Assembly (NCBI GenBank): GCA_029962745.1
Contig: CM057151.1
Span: 9,487,142-9,551,141 of the forward strand
DNA length: 64,000 nucleotides
Direction of reading: 5' to 3'
Source: Echinometra lucunter
Taxonomy: Eukaryota > Echinodermata > Echinoidea > Camarodonta > Echinometridae
In this document: positions 24,581-34,880 of the stretch, one piece after another
Numbering within the stretch: position 1 is the stretch's first letter
Layout of the letters: the number at the start of each line of letters is the position of its first letter
The notes under the pieces: generated by a model
Seen by the model: only the letters and a program-made list of their open reading frames with translations
Databases searched by the model: none
Told to the model about the DNA's origin: nothing
Made by a program: the position numbers and the translations under genes

Positions 24581-26765
24581 ATACACCTTCGTTTTTCAAC
24601 GTAGGAGAAAATAAAAACCTTCGGGGAAAAAAAAAAAACACGAATATCTTCCTTTGCTATTGGTCTTTCTTTTGTTTACATCTTCACTATTATTTCCTTC
24701 TCTGTCATTCGAGAAGTGATTGAGTATTTCTATTGTCACACTGAACAGTTTCAGATCTAATAAAATGACAGCTCTTAATGCGCTCTTAACTCATTATGTC
24801 CAGGTGACATGTCCACTCTGTCCAGCTGGGCGCCAAATCACAAAGAAAATAACCTAGCTTCGACGAAAATTTCTCATGATCTAGTTTACAGCAACAGGGA
24901 CCTTTGAAGGAGAATGCTGAAAGTATAATAACCCCATATGATTGAAACGTTTTCGGAGATATCAGAAGGGTAAACGGTTTCTCAGGAATGACGTTCAAAA
25001 TGTTCTACATCATGGACATGCATTGCGTCTGTCAAATACCGTTTCCGCGTCCATTCGCATTTCGGGTCGATTGATTTTATAGTCAAAATGTTATAACTTG
25101 GAAATTTTTTTGTGGAAAAGTTATGTAAAATCTAAATGGAAAACGGAACGAAGATCGAAATGAAATGAAGTAACGTTCGTCTCGCAGTATTTCCTTGCTG
25201 TAAATGGATAGGAGTGTCTATAGAATTTACAATTAAAAATTGGGTTAATCTTTATGACCCATACATAATTTCGCCAATGGTGTTATGATACACCCGTGTT
25301 ATTATTTTGTCTCTTTTCGTTTTTCTTGTTGGTTTGTTTGTTTGTTTGTTTGTTGTTGTTTCATACGAATGTTTGTGTATTTTTATCAGAGCAAGGTAAT
25401 ATGCAGTAGAGCCAATTATTCTTCCAAACATAAGTATATCACAAACAAAAATCTTGTTACGAATCATGCACGTTTTGTTACAAGAAGACTCCTCTTCACC
25501 GTATCACCTCTCCTCATCCATTTAGCAGTACCCCCCCCCCTCCTCTATCCCGTGGTTCTTAGTCGGCTCCTAAAAAGAGAGCAGTAGTGATTTAGGCATG
25601 TACTTTGCTAAACAAAGACCTCATTTCCTGTCATAATTACGGTCATGATCTTAAACTGTTTTCATCATATAGTCTCACATGATAATATACATAAAATGCT
25701 TTCTTCAACCTCAACATGCAGAGATCGGAACCTTGCTTCACCATCGTCTGGTTTATTACCTCCTTTCTCCTTCATTGTTTATTTTCCCTCTCTGTGGATG
25801 TCTTTTCTATAGTGGGTCTATAACCAATAATGACATTTCCGCACTTTAAGAAACATGACGGTGGTTATTCTGCCTTGGCAGTAATGCGCTAGGACCTGGA
25901 CTCTAATGCTCTGAACCACTATGTTTGTGAATGTGTAACTGTAACGTTTGGTACTATGTTCCTTATTGAAGATTGACAATAAAGTGATACAATACCAATA
26001 CATATTTCTCTTTGTAATCTTCAAAGGCCTTCATCAAAATGTCTTATTCCAGTAGGCTATACTAGGCCAACAAGAAGACTAATCTCGAACCCAACTATCT
26101 TTTGTTCATTTCATGTCAACTCAGATTGCTAACAAAAATACACAAAATTTTCGTACAAAACAGCAAACAAACAAACAAACCTAAACACAACATTGGTGTG
26201 ACATCATTGCGGACATTGTGTATGGATCTTTTCTCTTTTTTTCAGTCATCTTCAGACATGAGCTATAGTTATGAAAGTCGTACGATCGTCTTTTTTCAAC
26301 CTTGTAGTTCAAACAACAGTACTAATCTTTTTATATAAACAACAAGCAGACAGCCCCAAAACTACGGTTATAAATTATTCTATCATTTCTTCCTCTTGCG
26401 TATAAAAATGTGGAATTTACCAATAAAAGATTCTGGGGATGGGTGTCGAGCAGTAACACCCTTCTAGGGAGCCCCTAAAGATATGAGGAATAGATCGCGG
26501 GCGCTGGTAGGGGTCACTGATCAGATGTATAAAGGCTTGTTCACATTTGTTGCGGTAAACCCATAGACATAATTATCAAAATGTATACAAAATAAATCTA
26601 ATAGCGCGGGCTGCCCACTTTGTATACGTGGCAGCAGCGTGATCATTCGGTCAGGGTAAAAGACAAAAAACAAAAAAACAAAAAAAAACAAAAAAAAGAG
26701 AGAGAGAGAGAAAGAAAGAAAGAAGGAACCGCATGGGTGTTTCACTTTTGTTGTTTGCTTTCAAA

Positions 26766-27098
26766 TCTTACTAAGAAAAAAGGTGCACTGGGAGCTCCTT
26801 TTTGGGTGCAACTATGCACATTAATAAGCCTTTTGCACCTTTAAGGGTGCAGTTAGCTACATTTTGCACCCTAAAGGGTGCAGAATTGTACCCTTTTAGG
26901 AAAGGTGCAAATTTGCACCTTTTTGTACCCAAAAATTTATGCACCCTAAAAGGTGCAAAGTTGCACCTTTTAGGATGCAAACGGGCATTTCCGGGTGCAA
27001 ACGAGAACAAAAAGGTGCATTTTTGATGTAGGGTGCAAGATTGCACCCAAAAAGGTGCTGCCAGTGTTGCAAACTTGCACCTTTTTTCCTAATGTGTA
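26766..27098. mobile_element. foldback/MITE-like element, GGTGCAAA-rich, copy 1
   Basis: Bounded by CTAAGAAAAAAGGTGCA on the left and its near complement (TGCACCTTTTTTCCTAATGT) on the right. Inside are a second inverted pair around CTGGGAGCTCC and many copies of GGTGCAAA/TTTGCACC. A second copy with the same order of motifs lies at 46780-47136. Both are flanked by or begin with TA. Non-autonomous; no ORF of its own. Confidence 0.8.
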
Positions 27099-27179
27099 CA
27101 ACACGCAGAGGTAAGAAATGAGGTCCTTTGTCGCGTCCCTCAACGCCACCTGCCACTCATCAACGATCATTTTAGTAAA

Positions 27180-27244
27180 AAAAAAATAAAAAAAATAAAA
27201 AAAATATATATATGTATATATATAATAATTCATATATATCATAT

Positions 27245-27291
<47 letters not shown>

Positions 27292-27310
27292 TATTTATAT
27301 TTATATATAA
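27180..27310. repeat. AT-rich / (TA)n microsatellite
   Basis: Oligo-A runs then a (TA)n tract of more than 20 units (27249-27284). It abuts the long inverted repeat at 27311. Confidence 0.9.
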
Positions 27311-27661
27311 GTGAGAGGATAAGATGAGGCGAAACACGGACGTAGCTGAACTTCAAAACTTTAATAACAAGCTTTCGGCCTACCCGGCCTTCTTCAGGTT
27401 TCTGAAGATACAAACATATGATATATATGCCTTATTACACATGTCATTGTGAGCGTGCCGTAGGCAACTTACAGCAAAACACACAATTTATAACAGTGCT
27501 TTATATCACGAGCATACATATTCATGGCTACGCTTAATAAGGCATATATACCATATGTTTGTATCTTCAGAAACCTGAAGAAGGCAGGGTAGGCCGAAAG
27601 CTTATTATTAAAGTTTTGAAGTTCAGCTACGTCCGTGTTTCGCCTCATCTTATCCTCTCAC
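27311..27661. mobile_element. long inverted repeat, 127-bp arms, 97-bp loop
   Basis: Arms 27311-27437 and 27535-27661 are reverse complements with three visible mismatches. Each carries CTGAAGA, a short GGC/GCC-closed loop and GAAA (right arm: CTGAAGA 27575-27581, GAAA 27596-27599). This CTGAAGAAGGC...GCCGAAAGC string is, to my knowledge, typical of terminal regions of Penelope-like and related retroelements. Its spacing matches the conserved CUGANGA...GAAA core of hammerhead ribozymes. No reverse transcriptase remains in the window, so this would be two terminal repeats head to head. Confidence 0.7.
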
Positions 27662-27733
27662 TTGCATATCTATCCGAGACGCCGTCGAAATGTTGAAGTT
27701 GGGTATCTTCTCAATTATATATGTATATATATA

Positions 27734-28087
27734 TATAAATCGCCGCGGTTTTTGACGCTGTTTACCCCAGCACGTCAAAATGAGCCTTAACTTTAAATAG
27801 GAGCCGCGGATTTGCATTTTAAGTATGGTGCTTTAAAATAATGCAACGGTTAGGGGATTGTCAAATGGCGTACAGCTATAGGGTCAAGACATGGGGGTCA
27901 TTCCATTTGAAATAATGGAATAGGGATTCATGAACGTCACTTGACCATTTTTTTCCCACGGGGGCGGGGTGCAATCATTATGTCCGGAAAATGAAATTCG
28001 CTTCACGTTACATATCCATCCTATTTAAAGTTAAGGCTCATTTTGACGTGCTGGGGTGAACAGCGTCAAAAACCGCGGCGATTTATA
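27734..28087. mobile_element. MITE with 69-bp terminal inverted repeats
   Basis: Left 27734-27802 and right 28019-28087 are reverse complements with a single mismatch, starting TATAAATCGCCGCGGTTTTT. The 216-bp interior is non-coding. TATA at each end could be part of the TIR or a target-site duplication. The high TIR identity points to recent activity. Confidence 0.85.
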
Positions 28088-28433
28088 GGGTTTCAAGATG
28101 ATAGTTGATAAAAGAAAAAAATTCTATCTGACCATTGTCAAAATAGTATTTAAATGAACATAGTGGTATTGAAAAAAAAGAAGAAGTTTACATTTAACCA
28201 TCTTGGTTACTGTGTTGAAATGATGTAGGTGCATTTTGCACATGAACTTTGTTTATGCGTGATTATCAGCTTAGTGAGATCATGAAACTTATCAAACGTG
28301 TCGGTAGACAAAATACGTCATTCTAACTTGAATACAAAATATATCATGATCTCGTTCTCATAAGCGACCCCCCCCCCCCTCCCCTTTTCGTCGCACACTA
28401 AGAAGAGACCCATACTTCCTATCGACCTATATT

Positions 28434-28620
28434 AGAGGTGTTGTGGTCTGGTGGATAAGACTCCGGACTATGAACCACAAGATACGGGGTTCGAATATCT
28501 GTGATGTATCTTTTTTTTTCTCGGTGATATGACAACCTTGATCCGAAAGTGCTACCTGACATTATGTTTCTCTTATTATGCAAGCGAAATTTAAATAAAT
28601 TGAATTTTATTTATGAACAT
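28434..28620 (+). mobile_element. tRNA-headed SINE-like element 1
   Basis: A-box-like TGGTCTGGTGG and B-box-like GGGGTTCGAAT sit 40-odd bases apart in a tRNA-like head (28434-28505). An oligo-T run and unrelated tail follow. The aminoacyl stem does not close, so it is not a tRNA gene. The 3' limit is uncertain. Confidence 0.55.
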
Positions 28621-29465
28621 GACTTCTTCCGCTTGATTTAGTTTTCTAGGTTCCTTTGCAAAGAAGATGCACAAAACAAGACGTCTTTTTCCCCCAAACT
28701 TTAGTTCTATAAAGAACAGCAACTGAATAAGTTATCTCCTAAGAATCTTGCTGCCTGCAGCAATTTGGAATGTTTTTCATAATGTAATTTAAATTGTAAA
28801 TTGTACTTATATTGTCTAATTTTAGTTTCTATTACCACTTATCTTTAATACAAATGAAATAAGAGAAGAAATCGTTGGTAATTGCCCGAAGCTTAATTTG
28901 GTAATAAATGTAACATTCAAAGAACCCATGCCCGATCTAAAGATACAGAAATCTTTTCACGGAATATAAACATCCTTCCCCTGATTAGGAAAAAGAATAT
29001 TGGATATTCACTCGGCAGATTTTTATTCATGATGATCTTCTCTTCCTTGAGTACCTTATAAGCAGCTTAGTTTAAGACTCGATTTGCCATGGTTATACAT
29101 AACCAGAATTCATGAAAATGCATCATTTAAAAGTGCATCAAAAAAAGCTAAGTTCTATATAAAATGCATTCACACACTTTTTTGTAACTAAGAAAAGAAG
29201 TCGTCATGAATTAGAGAGAGAGAGAGAGAAAAAAAAAACATCAGTGAAAGTTAGTTAATATACATAATGTAATCCCCCTTTTTTAAACTGAGAAAAAGAG
29301 TCATCATTATGGTTAGGCATTTAAAAAGCACAACTACAAAATAATAAAAATGCAGTGTCATCTACACTGGTACATAGGGGCCGACTTGGGCTGAAATTCA
29401 GATTGGGAATTTTGATGTGACGCAGTCTATTTTGACCGGCCCGACCGGCCAACATATCAAGTGTA

Positions 29466-29996
29466 TGATGGCCCTGAAGTACGCTCGACAAAAGCTCATG
29501 TGCGACGTGAATTTCGCGGCCAATTTTGCGTTCCCAGTCGCCAAATTCGCGACTCGTGACGTGAACTTTGCGTCCCAGTCGCGAATTTCGCATGCCAGGT
29601 CATGTATTTCGCATCCCTGGGTGCCGTTGCATAAAAACTTGCTATTATAGTAATTTTGCCATCAGTGGTAACTACCATGGTAACGTTGCTCAACAGCCAA
29701 TCAAAATCCAGTATTCCATGGTATTTACCATTGATGGCAAAGTTACGATAATACCAAGTTTTATGCAACAGCACCCGGTTCATGAATTTCTCGTCATTGT
29801 TCATGAATTTCGCTTCTTACCGGGTCATGAAATTCGAATCCCAGGTCATGAATTTAGCATCCTGGGTCATGAATTTCGCGACTGGGACTCAAAATTCGCG
29901 TCACGGGTCGCGAATTTGGCGACTGGGTCGCAAAGTTGGCCACGAAATTCACGTCGCACATGACCTGTTGTCGAGCGTACTTCAGCGCCACCATAC
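29466..29996. repeat. inverted repeat with internal 21-bp minisatellite
   Basis: Outer arms (about 29466-29605 and 29865-29996) are imperfect reverse complements, sharing GAAGTACGCTCGACAA and CCAAATTCGCGAC. Each arm is itself made of roughly 21-bp units of the type GGTCATGAATTTCGCATCC. An unrelated 158-bp MITE occupies the centre. Open frames here (HEFSIPG-like periods) come from the 21-bp periodicity. Confidence 0.75.
29619..29776. mobile_element. nested MITE, GGGTGCYGTTGCATAAA termini
   Basis: 158-bp element with TIRs of about 60 bp (left GGGTGCCGTTGCATAAAAAC, right the complement of GGGTGCTGTTGCATAAAACT). It sits at the centre of the 29.5-30 kb palindrome. The terminus resembles the GGGTGTTTCACAAAG elements near 51 kb. 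Confidence 0.8.
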
Positions 29997-30117
29997 AATC
30001 GGCATGTGGGGCGTACTCCCAAACTCCCAGTTGCCAGTCCCCTCCTTTTGTAACATGTAAGTTTCGATGATAGCTGTAAATGTTGCACATTTTTAGCCTA
30101 CTAGCTAGAGGTCTTAC

Positions 30118-30231
30118 CTGCCATAGTTCTAATTGTTGTTCCCTTGAGAACTGTTCAATGACTGAATCAAACGGGCATACTGTCTGTCGGAATCCTTCCA
30201 GCGAATCCAGCAAAAACTCTTTCCTAAATGT
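30118..30231 (-). CDS. candidate secreted peptide precursor, exon 5
   Basis: Minus-strand 114-bp exon with excellent signals: acceptor ttctgttttatattgcag and donor TGGCAG/gtaagacc, phase 0 at both ends. The 38 codons read TFRKEFLLDSLEGFRQTVCP, then FDSVIEQFSREQQLELWQ. The pattern is amphipathic and mostly helical, with one Cys (residue 90 of the joined protein). There is no transmembrane stretch. It joins exon 4 (ends phase 0) and exon 6 (starts phase 0). This is the largest coding exon of the gene and the best single anchor for a homology search. I do not recognise the sequence. In a peptide precursor this part would be a C-terminal propeptide or a second mature product. Confidence 0.82.
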
Positions 30232-30384
30232 CTGCAATATAAAACAGAAGAGAGCTTTAAATATTCCTTTCAAAACTGATTCTCAAATATTGATATGAGG
30301 CCGATAGATTATCTTTTCATATTCTAGGCATGCTAGCAGGCAAACATAAAGTAAAAAATACAGTATTCAAATGTCTTAATAACC

Positions 30385-30424
<40 letters not shown>

Positions 30425-30514
30425 AACAAAAGTCAATGAGAAGAGTTGACTCATAATGCAATGTTAATTGCCAATAAGAATTTATTTAATCCTAATTTTC
30501 CTCATTTTAATATA

Positions 30515-30550
<36 letters not shown>

Positions 30551-30608
30551 TGTATGTGTGTATGTATGTATGCGTGGGCGCATGCATGCATGTATGTATG
30601 TATGTATA
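30385..30608. repeat. (TA)n and (TATG)n microsatellites
   Basis: (TA)n at 30390-30422, a second short TA run at 30510-30521, then (TATG)n with variants to 30608. Confidence 0.9.
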
Positions 30609-31939
30609 TTAGATTAACACGAAGGCAAATAAATACCTGTGAAAAATCAACTCAAGGAAGTTTCGATAGCATTGTCTATCACCTTTTTCAATGTTACACA
30701 TTACGCAATCCGAAAATGAATTTTATTGTATAATATTATGTGCCTCTTTACTTTGTTGCATCATTTTCTCCTTCATCCCTCTACACGCTGTTTCGCAAGG
30801 CTCCTGATTTACATCCTCGCAATTATCACATAACACAGTCAATTTGAACTTCCGAGTCATGTTCCACAAAAACGGGTCATAAATATTCTAAACTGGGGAT
30901 GAGCGTGTGGTCACATGTTGTTCAAAGCATTGCAATCTATATTTATGAGGGAACAGCGTCTTGAGAAGGGGCATTGTTACCCCATCGTGAATTTCCGATT
31001 GATTTTCTGATCAGCAAAAAGAAAATAATAACAAAAGAATAACAACATTATAGGGTCATCCACTTTGGTGAATGCGGACAAGGTTTTGAAATATTCAAAA
31101 GTCGTCAACCGAAAAATGTGAATGGGGAAGGGTTTTCTCCTCCCTCCTCCCTATGCCTTCTATAGGAAAGCTGAACCACCATAGAGCATCATATTATGCT
31201 TGGTGGATGTTCTCCTCGTAGTGTCAGCCCTCATTCGTTTTGTAACCTATAGGATCCTATTTCCTCTCATGATGTGATTTAACGGACAAACGCTTAGATT
31301 TACGAATCAATTAACCTTTAGCAGGTACATTCGGCAAAAAAAAACCCCAAACTCAGTCCCAAATACGGCTAACATGTTTTTCCCTACTTCTGGAATGGAC
31401 AAAAACTGCACATGTTCTTGCACTTTTCCTCATCTCCTCCGTCTATAAGTCGGGAGGAGAGCGCTTGATAATTGTCGCATCTTAAACCAGGTACTTAAAC
31501 GGAGTGACAGCCCGTTCTCTAGCAGTAATTAGCCCCACCGTGTTCAGTCCCACTCCTTAAGAACAAAGGGCGATGGGAGAGAAAACATTAACCCCAGCGC
31601 ACGTACAGGAAACCAGATTGGTGTAGTCCTATAAACCTTAGAACCCTACGTCGAGTGGACGCGCAGTTATTCTACCCGATCAACGCACTTCATATTGCTA
31701 TTCAATTTAGCGTCACTCAAGAAAAGAAGTCGACTACATACAGAATCAGAAAGGATGAAAATGAAGGAAGTGAGCATCACTGGAGAGAATGAGCGAGAGA
31801 GAAATGAAGCGATGAGAGATAAAGATGGTGATCATCATAATTATGATGATAGGTCTACAAGATGGGAAGGAGAAATTATATATAAAAAAGGGACATCATA
31901 GAGTATAGGTATTGATTTGCATTTGGATGTGTGTGGATG

Positions 31940-31971
31940 GGTGGGTGTGCGTGTGTGTGTGTGTGTGTGTG
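31940..31971. repeat. (GT)n microsatellite
   Basis: GT dinucleotides with minor interruptions directly upstream of SINE-like element 2. Confidence 0.9.
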
Positions 31972-31990
31972 AATGTATTCTGCATGTCTG

Positions 31991-32140
31991 GAGGTGACGT
32001 GGTCCAGTGGTTTAAGGTGCTTGATTGGAGACGCGAGAATCGGGGGTTCGATTCCCGGCACAGCACTTGTGCCCTTGAACAAGGCATTTTTAAAAAAAAT
32101 CTGCATTGCTCTTTTATTGTACATCAAATAAATAAACGTG
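31991..32140 (+). mobile_element. tRNA-headed SINE-like element 2
   Basis: Head GAGGTGACGTGGTCCAGTGG, A box TGGTCCAGTGG, B box GGTTCGATTCC (32045-32055). These are followed by the core-like GTGCCCTTGAACAAGGCATT and an AAATAAATAAA tail. The post-head GTGCCCTT..AAGGCATT motif recurs in elements 3 and 4, which argues for one SINE lineage rather than independent tRNA pseudogenes. Confidence 0.75.
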
Positions 32141-33277
32141 CTATAATTGTTACCAACGTGTGCATGTGTGTTTGAAAAAATACAAGAGAAAGAGGGAAAG
32201 AGAATGAGAGGGAAGAGAATAAGATTAGCATGAAGAAAGGAGACAAATTGAAAGGACATGTGCCTGCACGACAAAAGAAGGATATTAATAGAGAAAGAGA
32301 CGAAGTTTCAAGGCAGGGATTATTCATAGAACACTTCTGCACAATAATTTGATTCTAATGAAACTTAATTTGAATGCAGAAGGAACAGCTGCCAATCACC
32401 TTAAATTCTACATGAATTCTACCCTACAATTCTGACTTTTTTAATGACAAAGAAAAAAAAAACGGTTCATAATTTGTGCGTGCTTGATGAGCATTATACG
32501 CAATAATGAGTTTTTGAGAGGGGTGATTCAAGTGTAAATAATATCATTGAGTTTAGGTAGCCGGAAAGCTAAATTACAGCAATTCTAGCTGCCCGTCCAA
32601 TCTGTAGATATGTACTAACAGTGAGAATATAAAGAATTTCACATTTGTTTTCATTTAAGCGGTACATCATTACTTGGCACCATGTAGTAAAATGGCAATG
32701 CGAGGAATACTAGTTGGACATCATGATTCATCATTGTAAAATTTGGTTGTTATATTTACTATTCATTTACTTAAAATCATAAAAACATCTTTAGTAGAAA
32801 TTTATTTTGTGTTGCTAATAAGCAATGTACCTTATAATCATGGCAATGCTGCCCGCTTCCACTTTAATCCACTTCACATTTTGTTTTTGTGTTCAAAGTT
32901 GATAGGTCAAGCAACCATCTCCAGTATAGTATTTCAATCTACAGGCTGCGTTGCATCATTCACCTGACACCCCCCCCCCCCCCCAAACATCAAGCTTCTG
33001 GATATTTATTATAATGCAAGTTGTTGAAGATTTCTAGGTTTCTAGCCATCACCTTTTCCACCAATGTAAATGAAATGCATGCATCTTGCATTTTTTTAAA
33101 GATCACATTTTGTTTGGAATGCTTCCCAGGGAGTGGGTAATGTGTACAGTAAGTTTTGTGGAATTGTATAATTTTTAATCTAGTGACCGGGTAATAATAC
33201 TACTGTATATAAGCGTATTGTTCACCTTATACTACATGTTTGTATAGCTGTTAAAGAGCGTTACAAGAAACCATTGT

Positions 33278-33342
33278 TATCATTATCATTATCATTATTA
33301 TCATAATTATTGTTTTTGTTATTATTATCATCATCATCATCA

Positions 33343-33378
<36 letters not shown>

Positions 33379-33565
33379 TATTATCATTATTATTATTATT
33401 ATTTTTATTATTATTATCATTATTATTATTGTTATTATTATTATTATCATCATCATCATCATCATCATTATATTATTATTATTATCATTATTATTATTAT
33501 TATTATTATTGTTGTTGTTGTTGTTGTTGTTATTATTATTATTATTATCACTATTACTATTACTA
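33278..33565. repeat. (ATT/ATC)n compound microsatellite
   Basis: Nearly 290 bp of ATT, ATC and GTT triplets. The long Ile/Tyr/Asn-rich open frames across it are artefacts. Confidence 0.97.
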
Positions 33566-33797
33566 TTACCATTTTCTCTTCGGATTTTAAGTTGTTTGAT
33601 AAGTCCTTCTGATTTTATTAGCCTCTCAACGATTTTTAAAAAATTACGACAACACAATATCTTTGCCCCCTTGCCCAAGTAGGGATTGTGCTTTGAAAAA
33701 AAAAAAAACCACCCCAAAACATTGGCACCTAGTTAATAGGAATGACAAAATCACCAAGAGGAGACAGGAGTGAGAAATAAGAGTTGATACTGGTATA

Positions 33798-33799
<2 letters not shown>

Positions 33800-33860
<61 letters not shown>
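33800..33860. repeat. (GA)n microsatellite
   Basis: About 29 uninterrupted GA units. Confidence 0.97.
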
Positions 33861-33862
<2 letters not shown>

Positions 33863-34568
33863 AGAAAGAGAAAGATCGATATATCCCTAAGAAGAAAAAA
33901 ATGACAATAAATGGCACATTAACATATCTGAAATCAATGAAGGGAAAGAAATCAAACAGAGTGGAGAAAATTTCCATGAAATCCAACTTAAAGAAAAGAT
34001 TTTACGGGCAATTACCCCAGTGTATACCGATTCCGTCACGTGATCCTTTAGACGCCACAGCGCACAATAGGATGACGATCGACCGAACGAATATAATTGT
34101 TTCATTCGCAATAAAAGAATAAAAAAAGCTTAGACTATGATTTTTAAGTCATATAATCGTGTATGCCTAAACCAGTCGTGGGTAAATATGCATCAATAGC
34201 GTATGTCCTCTTCTGGTGTTAATTTTCAATGGTATTTTCCAGTGAGCATTGAAGTAATTCAGCTGTCTCACAATACTTTTTGATTTTGATTTATACACTT
34301 GGTAGGCAGTTTATACATTCGCTGCCAAACTCTAGCCTACGAGCCTTACAAACTCAGATATTATTTACATTGTCAGAAATACGCCTTCGCTCCGTTCGGC
34401 TTAGTGATGAATGTTATGCAGTACAAAGAATGACTTTAACAACTATGAAAGGCATTTGCACTACGATTTGTTTTTGTTGTTGTTGTTGTACTGGATCATT
34501 CTCTACAAGGGGAACACTAAGAAAATAATTATACATAGTCATGATGGTTTTGAAATGTGTATTCGTGC

Positions 34569-34880
34569 AGAGGTGTCGTGGTATGGTGGATACATCACCG
34601 TACTGTGACTCTCATGGTCCGAGTTCGAGTCCCGCTACGGCACTAATGTCCCTTGGCAAATCTACATTGGCCACTCTCCACTCAGGAGAATATGAGGATT
34701 GCCGAAAGCCAATGTGACTGGTTTTGCTATTGCCCTGCAAGTACCCATGTGAACGGTGCAAAATGGTAGATGGTGCACACTTGTGTGCAGGTTGGAAATC
34801 CAGTCATCGGGGTTAATAAGAGTAACATTGTACAGTGCATTGAAGTATTCACGTAATGCGATATATAAATGTAACATATA
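34569..34880 (+). mobile_element. tRNA-headed SINE-like element 3 (near full length)
   Basis: Head GAGGTGTCGTGGTATGGTGG, B box GAGTTCGAGTCCC, core GGCACTAATGTCCCTTGGCA. A long body follows, and the end GTAATGCGATATATAAATGT resembles the GCGCTATATAAAT 3' tail common in SINE/LINE pairs. This is the most complete copy and the best one to define the family. Confidence 0.75.

Larger units (their letters stand above)
17144..30117 (-). other. intron 5 of the peptide gene, rich in mobile elements
   Basis: 13-kb phase-0 intron. Besides the elements listed separately, it has purine-rich DNA at 17150-17290, which is the acceptor's pyrimidine tract on the gene strand. G/C homopolymers occur at 19499-19512, 21688-21705, 22736-22748 and about 25530-25540. 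A (TTTG)n run lies at about 25329-25352 and (CT)n at 22850-22868. No other exon could be supported: candidate donors at 18050 and 20665 give lengths incompatible with phase 0. Confidence 0.6.

Noticed and set aside
27311..27661. Protein-coding reading EEGRVGRKLVIKVLKFSY across the inverted repeat
   Set aside because: It is a translation of the repeat arm found in both orientations, not a gene.
28434..28505. tRNA genes (here and at 31991, 34569, 43678 and 44286 minus)
   Set aside because: A and B boxes are present but acceptor stems do not pair, and conserved SINE cores and tails follow.
29854..30273. 139-codon minus-strand open frame
   Set aside because: The real coding part is the 114-bp exon 5; the remainder is intron and the 21-bp repeat.
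33310..33717. Tyr/Ile/Asn-rich open frames (also 59430-59675 and 62898-63257)
   Set aside because: Translation of trinucleotide microsatellites.
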